Origin: Tritrichomonas foetus
Lineage: Eukaryota > Parabasalia > Tritrichomonadida > Tritrichomonadidae
Assembly (NCBI GenBank): GCA_001839685.1
Contig: MLAK01000594.1
Span: 147,479 to 211,478, forward strand
Reading direction: 5' to 3'
DNA: 64,000 nt
The notes under the pieces were generated by a model, which was not told where the DNA came from, made no database searches, and saw only the letters and a program-made list of their open reading frames with translations. The translations under genes and the position numbers were made by a program. The stretch's first letter is position 1. Each line of letters opens with the position of its first letter. Positions 57,701 to 64,000 of this stretch are shown here, piece after piece.

Positions 57701-58229
57701 CTCGTCTAATTGTCGGCAAAGTGTTCATTTTATCAATAGAAGGTGAAACAAAAGGAATAAATCTAATTATTGGTAAAAGCCGAGTATATTCATTTTTGTA
57801 GGATGTCGTAAGTGATCCAAGAAAATCTGCTGATGAATTTGACTTTAGAGTTTTCCACGAAATAAAACTTGGTCTAGTTTTTGCAAAATTTGAGTCTGCT
57901 TTAGAATAATCTTGTGGATGTGCAATTACTACAATTACACTTGATACTGGCTCGATATATGGTTGCTTTGTTGGAATAAATGGTTTGTTCATTTGATCAA
58001 GGCAAAAATCATCATCCGAAAAGATGTCAGATGATAAGGAACTTGATTCTTGTGTTATTTCAGTTGAAATATGATTCAGATGTTCATTCATTGACAAATG
58101 ATAAGATGGTTGAGGGGAAACAAAGTCCTGATGAGATGATTCTGGTGATTGAGTCGCAACATCAGAAGATATTTCATCTGATGTTGAAAGGGAATTATCA
58201 CTAGAAATTTGGTGGAAGAGAAGATCCAT
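54741..58229 (-). CDS. RPTOR: Raptor (TORC1 scaffold; KOG1/RPTOR)
   Basis: 1162 residues. Raptor holds TORC1 and presents substrates to TOR. The N-terminal caspase-like RNC domain (about 60-300) has VFHYIGYG (near 183, where other Raptors have HYNGHG), PFSLKKLFESFYPPSWFIFDCDSA (the IYDLQ...FVYDCSNA block), LATSKGEELPIDPCLPRDFLTTCLFTPI (near 260-290). A helical repeat region (about 300-820) includes HPLWHQWQATLDLW, matching the SPLWHQWRAWDLA signature. The C-terminus (about 830-1160) is a WD40 propeller. The match to the RNC landmarks is strong. The NGHG His is replaced by Tyr (GYG), consistent with Raptor being a pseudoprotease. ATG at 58229. Confidence 0.9.
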   Translation of the reverse strand: MDLLFHQISSDNSLSTSDEISSDVATQSPESSHQDFVSPQPSYHLSMNEHLNHISTEITQESSSLSSDIFSDDDFCLDQMNKPFIPTKQPYIEPVSSVIVVIAHPQDYSKADSNFAKTRPSFISWKTLKSNSSADFLGSLTTSYKNEYTRLLPIIRFIPFVSPSIDKMNTLPTIRRESGYGRGVFHYIGYGFSPISKASLNLSDGRPDNIRPFSLKKLFESFYPPSWFIFDCDSAESALDGLIKASNDSLNYDSSNKTDWFCLCATSKGEELPIDPCLPRDFLTTCLFTPISLSILCHVLQYYRTSFLSSDFPLSHIEELLLASNDIQLDTTLSTITDAIAAGFMKPDLYHLLFYQDSFISSFYKNFILSQYLLSPYEVHPVSYPAIPSTISHPLWHQWQATLDLWVMSTTSPRPSFATDFFNRSIITFSTFLVNKKTKIDVSLLTILARYPTTQLTGCDRAITLLAEYSAMDLKNREKIASVIKFNDLFEKLIARESSDEEYQSLAYLILALLQLDLNFACQIHSELNMAILPSFIFDESINETTRSLLSAIFAAVVIFNRTLRQICASSEFINAAKDAIQTAHSPQLILWLLILLKRSFSILSADFSCFYNSSSHIQISVCLFHKIPEVRAAATSALSCFMQSDECALNLHLILFAINLYKDASFLVRHQLLLLLSRFLSSSRNPSSTFANGSTLKKYNFTSLLENWLQSSPKTFSEYAMAVDKIAHLEDSTNYIVGIVHYLIEYFTHDPHPAIHSLACRNKGYFYEDNKSSASNSISPPFTSLKLTESSFEEDEDETKEISTFESDSDALYNIAVKHLVKSAQWKVTQEDEVYQYKRSCKDVVFGNINLPTIHLQPRAASNGIEAVKITFDPKTLQTAVATKNCHICTLDEDMKVSNSIKISDTTSISDLCCDMIARETIIAAGTSDGCCFLWYPQCNNVYASWRADINYVNDSIPLFARISSHKSTIATARGTDGLALWAAKSMQLIGEWPCDDEAKQITAFTIHPGNQNICVLGFDNGGFTAIDTRTPCNEKILTVSIGERIVGLSGNRVGADLIYTATSSGRCLVWDMSTNNLTPCGSQKMEIDSFDAHFALPILGFSSKEESPIIMAADGNCKYKANEVSPNSILAFHPILPVVTFGSPDGQILSYNILLNNPDA

Positions 58230-59022
58230 TTGTTTGACTATTTATTTTCTGAAAAAGTTGAAGATGTATTAAAATTTGATGTTATTTTTGACGATAAAAT
58301 TGATCACTCTTTCTCATTCAATGAATGAAATTTGAGGTAACTTCTCCATTTTTAAGTTTTCTTTCCTAATGTCATGGCAACAATAACAGTATCTTTGATA
58401 AAATGTTATTGACAACTCTAATGATTGATTGCTCTTTGGATCTTCGAAGCATCTCAAAAATACATTATAATCAAACAAATATCAGATTATTAATATGAAA
58501 AATCTCTCATTTTTAATCAAAATATTGCAAGTTAACTTGGTTCAATGAATAGACATGTGAGAAATAGCTATTATTATAAGATCTTATTGTGAAATACTTA
58601 CGATAAGAAAAATTGTCATTTTTAGAATAATGTTCATTTTTTTCATCAATATCCTATGCAATATAAACATCAAGTAATAACTGAGCGAACCATACAATTT
58701 TGAAGAATGAAAATAGATTATCAAAGAGAATGATAATTTACATTGATTAGTAAATTAACAATCACCTTTTCTTTTTTTCTGATCAAAAAATTAATATAAA
58801 AATTATATTATAAGCTTTATCTTGTTAAAATTTAGTTTGCTATGTTAATCAAAGAATAACATTCTTAAGGTGACTTTTTGAAATTATTTCAATAGGCCAA
58901 GCATAAGTAAAATTCTTCAGTAAAGCTGTAGCACTAAATCATGAAACTGATGATATCAAATTGAACCAATTTACCAACAACAAACAAACAAAAAAATTAT
59001 TATCTCGAAAAAATAACATTAT
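58230..59022. other. Intergenic, no gene seen
   Basis: 793 bp between two minus-strand genes. Apart from the box at 58252-58259 I see no RNA gene, repeat or open frame. Confidence 0.45.
58252..58259 (-). promoter_or_regulatory. AACTTTTT box upstream of Raptor
   Basis: Exact 8-mer, in the context TTCAACTTTTTCAG on the coding strand, 23 bp before the ATG at 58229. Confidence 0.5.
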
Positions 59023-60039
59023 TTATTCATTAATTTCGACCCAATCGAGAATTGGAAGTGGATCTTCAGGATTCAAAATAATTGGCTGGAAGATTCCATA
59101 ATCACGTGGTTTCTCGCTCATCAAGACATCCCAGGTCTTCCATAGATTTTCATATTCGACTGAAGTTTCAGGTTGAAACGCGAAACTGAAATCCGTCCCC
59201 AAAACATCGATAATTTTTTGGGATCTTGCAAACATTGTTGAAGGAACTAGCCATATATTCAGCGTACTCTGTGCCATTACGTTTTTTGTTGGAATTTTCA
59301 TTAATGCAATTTTATCTTCAAATAAGAATAAAAAAGATGGAATGTAATCAATTTTTTGAAGTGATCCCGAAATAACGTTACCTTTTATACAAGCGTAAAG
59401 CCTCATTGATTGATTAAAATCAAGGTTTGATGATTTCCCATAATTTTTCAACATTTCAAGTTGTTTCTTGTACTGTTCAGCGAGTCTTTTATATATTCCA
59501 TCATGATCTACAGCTTTAAATTCATTTCTGCATTGCTGGTAAACACCGCGTGTGGGATCCTCTGCTGGAATGATTGAAAGAACATATTCCCAGAACCTTT
59601 CCCACTTGGCAGCATAAATAAAAGGCAAGTGGAACCAATATGCAATATTTCCATCAGCTTTTATGGCGCTTGCCAAGCTTGCATTATTTTTATGTGACAG
59701 GAATTTTGTCAGCTCGGAAACCGACGGGGTATTGTTGATCAAATTTTGGAATTCCTTTTTCAGTTGCCTTTTTATGATTTCGTCAGCGAATGAATCCAAA
59801 GATGGTTTATTTAAATTCAGAATTTTTCGCTCGAAGTCCCGAAGTGCTTGAAAAAGTGAATGAAGACAAACAATACTTGTGGCAACCGGTGAGTCTTGTT
59901 TGGTGATCTGCGGAAGGATTGGCTCCACGATTTTTAGGATCGATATAATTTTGGCATTCGTTTCTTTCTCAAAGAGCATAACTTCATTTATGCGTTCTTG
60001 TAATGATTCCTGAGGACTGTTTTGAAAGCTTCCAATCAT
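59023..60039 (-). CDS. Divergent DH-PH RhoGEF-like protein
   Basis: 338 residues. Residues about 10-200 are helical with the sort of spacing seen in DH domains (RINEVMLFEKETNAKIISILKIVEPILPQI..., then LPFIYAAKWERFWEYVLSIIP near 135-160, comparable to the P..RI.RY.LLL segment). From about 205 to 310 a beta-rich region (NVISGSLQKIDYIPSFLFLFEDKIALMKI..., ending in a helix WKTWDVLMSEKP) fits a PH domain. This is the Dbl-type layout that activates Rho GTPases, but sequence similarity is low, so treat as probable. No membrane segment. ATG at 60039. Confidence 0.55.
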   Translation of the reverse strand: MIGSFQNSPQESLQERINEVMLFEKETNAKIISILKIVEPILPQITKQDSPVATSIVCLHSLFQALRDFERKILNLNKPSLDSFADEIIKRQLKKEFQNLINNTPSVSELTKFLSHKNNASLASAIKADGNIAYWFHLPFIYAAKWERFWEYVLSIIPAEDPTRGVYQQCRNEFKAVDHDGIYKRLAEQYKKQLEMLKNYGKSSNLDFNQSMRLYACIKGNVISGSLQKIDYIPSFLFLFEDKIALMKIPTKNVMAQSTLNIWLVPSTMFARSQKIIDVLGTDFSFAFQPETSVEYENLWKTWDVLMSEKPRDYGIFQPIILNPEDPLPILDWVEINE

Positions 60040-60083
60040 GAAGTAAAAAGCAAAATAATAAAAAATTCCCGGTTTTCGTCATC

Positions 60084-60091
60084 AACTTTTT
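60084..60091 (-). promoter_or_regulatory. AACTTTTT box upstream of RhoGEF-like gene
   Basis: Exact 8-mer 45 bp upstream of the ATG at 60039 (plus-strand reading CATCAACTTTTTCCG). Confidence 0.45.
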
Positions 60092-60284
60092 CCGTTTTTA
60101 TATGGTCTTTATTTCAGAATTTTAGACCACATAAACACAGAAAAAGTAGTTGCTGATAATGTTCACTGTTTATTTCAGGACATATTTGGTCCATTTTTCA
60201 AGAATGTGATGTATAAAAAATTCCACTATTAAATTGACCATAACGTTCTTTCATCTAAATATTCAATAATTTATCTGGTCATCA

Positions 60285-60292
60285 AACTTTTT
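60285..60292 (+). promoter_or_regulatory. AACTTTTT box upstream of BCD1 gene
   Basis: Exact 8-mer 71 bp upstream of the ATG at 60363. It shares a 323-bp divergent region with the RhoGEF-like gene, which has its own box. Confidence 0.4.
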
Positions 60293-60362
60293 ATATACAA
60301 CGATACGACTATTTTCAATTAATTTTGATCGTCAAAGTCTTACACACAGGGAAAGATTTTGC

Positions 60363-61241
60363 ATGCTTTGCCAAGTCTGTGGACAAAATAATTTCAAATA
60401 TACATGTCCAGCGTGTGGAATAAAGTCATGCTGCCTTGATTGTATCAAAAGACACAAGCTTGAGAAAGGATGTTCAGGAGTCAAACCTAAAACTGAGTTC
60501 ATTCCGCCAGAAAAAATGGATTTATCAATGTTAATAAAAGATTGTGCATTTATTGATCATATAAACTCAGAAATTATTCGTGCCAATGATAAAATGCCGC
60601 CATCGAAAACGAAGAAACTTCGATGGCAGAAAACATTAAAAAAACAATGCCAAGAGCGAGGAATTACCATTCACTTCATGCCACTCGCTTCAACAAGATC
60701 ACAAGAAAATCATTCAAGGTATAAAAACAAAAAAGTGGTAATATGGACTTGTAAATTTAGATTCAGAAGCCAAAATAAGAAGATTGAATATGAAAGAATA
60801 GTTTCTGATATTAATGAAAATACTTTATTGATAGATTTATATAATGGAATTTGTGAAACTACACCAAATGACTATGTCGCAAATGCCACTTTGAAGAATT
60901 TTACAATCCTTCTTCTCGCTGAAGGTGCAGAGGGAGGCGGTCATTATTCTGCAGAAATTAATGATACTGTTGGAGCAAATTTATTTTCAAAAACTATCAT
61001 TGAATATCCAATTTTTGATGTTGTTCCAAATGAATGTTTGAGTGAATGGAAAATCGTTACAATTTTTGATGTTAGAAACATTGAAAAACCAAAAGAACCA
61101 ATTAAAACAGTTGAAGAAAAGAACTTGCCTTCTTATGATTCAATTAAAGAAGCTTTGAAACTTGACATTATTAATAAAATTTTGCAGAAATCACAAGCAG
61201 AAGATGAATTAAAAACTCCATTACCTCCTGAAAGCAAATGA
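60363..61241 (+). CDS. Box C/D snoRNP assembly factor BCD1 (ZNHIT6-like), zf-HIT
   Basis: 292 residues. The N-terminal zinc-finger HIT domain has Cys3, Cys6, Cys15, Cys18, Cys23, Cys27, His31 and Cys37 in the LCQVCGQN..KYTCPACGIKSCCLDCIKRHK..KGCSG arrangement, followed by the KTEFIP and DCAFI segment typical of BCD1 (the FI...M....L..DY.FL pattern). BCD1 is needed to assemble box C/D snoRNPs, which guide rRNA 2'-O-methylation. The C-terminal half (a middle basic region, then about 120-290) is less conserved. Family length is usually 300-450 residues. ATG at 60363. Confidence 0.85.
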   Translation: MLCQVCGQNNFKYTCPACGIKSCCLDCIKRHKLEKGCSGVKPKTEFIPPEKMDLSMLIKDCAFIDHINSEIIRANDKMPPSKTKKLRWQKTLKKQCQERGITIHFMPLASTRSQENHSRYKNKKVVIWTCKFRFRSQNKKIEYERIVSDINENTLLIDLYNGICETTPNDYVANATLKNFTILLLAEGAEGGGHYSAEINDTVGANLFSKTIIEYPIFDVVPNECLSEWKIVTIFDVRNIEKPKEPIKTVEEKNLPSYDSIKEALKLDIINKILQKSQAEDELKTPLPPESK

Positions 61242-61514
61242 GCGCGACAGAATATTATTTTTATTTGTTTTATAAATATATTTTCTTTTTCTTTTCTGTC
61301 TTTCTTCATACTTTTTTTCCAGAGTGGAGCACATTTTTGTAGTGACTGTATAAATACTTTCTTTATTTCATCAATATTTTCGATAAAACAAATTCTAGGT
61401 TTTGAACTCAATAAAAACAGTAAGGAAAACAAAAATTACTCCTATTGAGAGATAGAAAGAGAGAAAGAGAGAAAGTTTAAAAACATAAATCGAACATAAA
61501 AAGAAAATAATCCA
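61242..61514. other. Convergent intergenic region with GA-rich tract
   Basis: A purine tract (gagagatagaaagagagaaagagagaaag type) lies at about 61446-61474, otherwise nothing. Confidence 0.4.
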
Positions 61515-63983
61515 TTACCACTCATCACTGTTATCAGAGGAACTTGTAAACACAATAGGTGAACACTGGATTGGACTTACTGTTCCATTCAATGTCTGGC
61601 TTGTAGATCCCCTAAGCTTTTTCTGTCCAATTGGTAAAGATACAAGTCTTCCTCGCGGATTTATCGATTGGCGATGTCCAACACTAGGCCTTGGTGTTGT
61701 TGCCTTTCTTATTTGAAGTTGTCCATTAATATCATCATTATTATTAATATCAGAAGAGATAGAAACTTTATTAATTGATGGTTTATAGCTTGTTCTTCTC
61801 TTTGGCATTATTATCGGTATCTCATATTTATCATTTTCGACATTTCCAGTATTTAACTTTCCTTCATCACTTACATCGTTAGGAGGACTAAGGTCGGTAT
61901 TATTATTCATTTTTTTATTGTTCTCATTATTATTAGTATTATTGTCTGTATTATCATCATCTGAATTGTTATTGTCATGAATATGCTTGAGTGGAAGGGA
62001 ATTTGGTCGGTTTTTATCTGTTGTTCTTTTTATTTTAGGTTGTAAGATTTCATCAATATCTGCACTATTATCAGATTTATAATCATCATCATCATCATCA
62101 TTTTCTTTGGATTTGTGGTTGACTTTGCCTTTGCTTGAAGTAAATTGTTTGCTGTGAACTTTTCGACGTGGAATTGGAATTGGAATTGGAGCTTGGTTAT
62201 TGGATCGTGCTCGTGGTTCAAAATGGAATTCGCCGTCACTTTCAGTTGTAAATGAATTATTATTATATTTTAAGTTTGAAAAATCATGATTTCGTGGATT
62301 TGATTCAGTTCTTGATGAATTTGAACTTTTTGTTGGTGAAACTTTTGCGATTGGCAAAGGTGGAATATTAATTAAAGTTCCAGGATTGCCATCAATTGCT
62401 GCCATTGTTCGATGCTTGCTGTGATGATGACTTCTTTTTTCAATTGAATTGGGACGATGCCGTCTTCGATGGCTGGATGAAGAACTTCCGTATTCGTCAT
62501 TTTCACTTTCATTTTGAACGAGTGGATTTATGTGTGGACTTGCACTATTTCGATCTATTGGATTTCTATGATGTCTCCTAACTCTTTTAAGAGCAGTAGT
62601 ACTTTGACTATTTTTTTTATTTTCATCGCTCGTTATTAGTGAATTTGAATTTGAATTTTCACTCGTGCTTTCATCTGCACTTCTATCACTTTCAACTTTG
62701 TTAGAATTGTTAATGGAAGGTTTCTGAGTTGTTTTAGTATCGGCCTTATTGTTAATTTCTTCATCATCGCTAGAATCTAGATTATCATCGTTGTCAACCT
62801 CAGGCAAGATATCGTCAACATCTTGATTTACAGGCTTATTATCATAACCGAGAATTTCTGCAGCCTGCTGTGCGTCGATACTTTTCTTCTTATTATATGG
62901 AAGACCTCCACTATCTCTTCGAATGTGTTTTTTATCTTCTTTGGGCGAAGGAGGAACTGCTTCGATTTTCACTTGTTTAACGACAATTTGCTCGTTAGGC
63001 CAGAATGCATGTATGACTTGTTCGTTTGGTTCATAGTCGATTAAGGTAATTAAATTATCAAAAAGTTGGGATTGTGAAAGAATTGCTGAGAAATTATCAC
63101 TTGGATCACTTTTCCATAAATTATAACTACTTACAACATTTGCCATAATATCAGAATTGACATCGAAAGCGACACCAAAGAAATCACGAATAAAACTTCG
63201 GATTTTCTTTTGAAATCTAGCAAATGGGAATAAAGGAGAGTATTGATTAAGTAAATTTTTGATTTTTTCTGATTTAGTTGTGATTAGATTCATAATGTTT
63301 GGAGGAAAATCATCCATTCCAACACTTGTTGCATAATGCGCATCAATATTCACAACAAAATATCTGTCAAGAGAAAGCAGAATTTCAGCTTCTGACGAAT
63401 GGATTCCAATAATATAAGCAAATGGTGCTTCCAACGTAGCAGTTATAGCCGAAGGTAAAATCGGAATAAATGTTCCTGGCCAAGGAAGTGGATAAACAAG
63501 TGCAAGTAAAGCAAAAATCGTTTCACCAATTTTTGAGAGATCTGATGAAACCACAATAATTTTACAATCTAACGTCATTGCTACAATGGTTGATAAAATG
63601 TAAGGAATTGGAAGTTTTGTGAGCAAAAATTGATACAACCTTAACAATTCAGATGATGGCGTTAGATTTTTGATTACTCCTTGCTCACTTGAAAGGCATA
63701 TGGTTGGGTAACTCTCAAAATACCAATCATTTGATTCATGTTTCAAATCCATTTCAAGCAATCTATTTATGCTATTGTTATATTCTTCTGGCTTCATTTT
63801 TGAAATCTGGGTGATGACGTGTGTCAAAAATTTAGGATGATAGAAATGCGAGACGATACAAAAAGCCACTGACAAATTTACTGATACAAATACATAAGAC
63901 GTGTTTTTGCCGACATCTGTGAAGCTAAATGAAAAGTGTGAAGTGATTCCCTTTTTTGGCGTTTTGTAAGGAAAGCAAAACAT
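61515..63983 (-). CDS. DENN-domain protein with long disordered tail; 5' end may be outside window
   Basis: 822 residues as read. DENN domains act as exchange factors for Rab GTPases. The first about 60 residues (FCFPYKTPKKG...CIVSHFYHPKFL) match the uDENN start, the cDENN core (about 95-235) includes LLALVYPLPWPGTFIPILPSA...EAPFAYIIGIHSS, and a dDENN-like helical region follows to about 330. The remaining about 480 residues are N/D/S/H-rich and disordered, with basic Arg/His clusters and SP motifs. The ATG at 63983 is only 17 bp from the window end and the frame is still open upstream, so additional N-terminal residues cannot be excluded. Confidence 0.75.
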   Translation of the reverse strand: MFCFPYKTPKKGITSHFSFSFTDVGKNTSYVFVSVNLSVAFCIVSHFYHPKFLTHVITQISKMKPEEYNNSINRLLEMDLKHESNDWYFESYPTICLSSEQGVIKNLTPSSELLRLYQFLLTKLPIPYILSTIVAMTLDCKIIVVSSDLSKIGETIFALLALVYPLPWPGTFIPILPSAITATLEAPFAYIIGIHSSEAEILLSLDRYFVVNIDAHYATSVGMDDFPPNIMNLITTKSEKIKNLLNQYSPLFPFARFQKKIRSFIRDFFGVAFDVNSDIMANVVSSYNLWKSDPSDNFSAILSQSQLFDNLITLIDYEPNEQVIHAFWPNEQIVVKQVKIEAVPPSPKEDKKHIRRDSGGLPYNKKKSIDAQQAAEILGYDNKPVNQDVDDILPEVDNDDNLDSSDDEEINNKADTKTTQKPSINNSNKVESDRSADESTSENSNSNSLITSDENKKNSQSTTALKRVRRHHRNPIDRNSASPHINPLVQNESENDEYGSSSSSHRRRHRPNSIEKRSHHHSKHRTMAAIDGNPGTLINIPPLPIAKVSPTKSSNSSRTESNPRNHDFSNLKYNNNSFTTESDGEFHFEPRARSNNQAPIPIPIPRRKVHSKQFTSSKGKVNHKSKENDDDDDDYKSDNSADIDEILQPKIKRTTDKNRPNSLPLKHIHDNNNSDDDNTDNNTNNNENNKKMNNNTDLSPPNDVSDEGKLNTGNVENDKYEIPIIMPKRRTSYKPSINKVSISSDINNNDDINGQLQIRKATTPRPSVGHRQSINPRGRLVSLPIGQKKLRGSTSQTLNGTVSPIQCSPIVFTSSSDNSDEW

Positions 63984-64000
63984 GCCAATATTTGTAATTG

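Noticed and set aside
1..64000. tRNA, rRNA, CRISPR or transposon signatures
   Set aside because: No clear tRNA B-box in a gene-free region, no rRNA motif, no direct-repeat-spacer array, and no transposase or integrase frame was found by eye.

Overview
The window is a gene-dense, AT-rich (roughly 70% or more A+T) nuclear segment from a flagellated protist. A trichomonad (parabasalid) fits best, and a Tritrichomonas-like genome is plausible, but the species cannot be fixed from sequence alone. The reasons are as follows. About 30 protein genes are read as single uninterrupted frames with the standard code. Flagellar genes occur (a HYDIN-type central-apparatus protein and a tubby-like protein). 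Long D/E/N/S/K-rich linkers are common. A few upstream regions carry a Trichomonas-style Myb-like (M3) core element next to a TCA initiator. About 77% of the window is coding. I found no tRNA, rRNA, intact mobile element or CRISPR array.

Layout. 0.3-12 kb: a karyopherin-beta; an unassigned coiled-coil protein with a SpoVS/Alba-like head; a minimal BET-like protein; a myristoylation-motif CAMKK-like kinase; a Prp28/DDX23-like helicase; a small membrane protein; a Qb-like SNARE. 12.4-21.8 kb: HYDIN. 21.8-23.4 kb: a gene-free gap holding a frameshifted relic of a membrane protein. 23.4-33.5 kb: a run of minus-strand genes (tubby-like, tetraspanin, UBL-UBA, LysM-TLDc, coiled coil, MAP65/PRC1, small unknown). 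33.8-47 kb: an unknown helical protein, an S28 peptidase, RPB10, Atg13, a large TKL-type kinase, an FHIT-like protein and an Asn/Ser-repeat protein. 47-64 kb: exportin-7-like, a Qc-SNARE, a small helical unknown, a NEK kinase, Raptor, a divergent DH-PH RhoGEF, BCD1/ZNHIT6 and a DENN-domain protein whose 5' end may lie outside the window.

Functionally this is a mixed housekeeping region with no operon-like logic. Several genes touch shared pathways: Raptor and Atg13 (TORC1 and autophagy initiation); two SNAREs, DENN and RhoGEF (membrane traffic and small GTPases); HYDIN, tubby, MAP65 and NEK (flagellum and microtubules); Prp28, BCD1 and RPB10 (RNA machinery).

The most interesting unexplained signals are these: (1) an 8-mer AACTTTTT, in either orientation, within about 100 bp of the start of 12 of the 30 genes; (2) a 62-nt element (about 81% identical) present twice, both times between convergent genes; (3) a decayed membrane-protein gene between HYDIN and tubby; (4) several exact-period minisatellites. 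Where an open frame begins at a non-ATG codon I have moved the start to the first in-frame ATG and say so.
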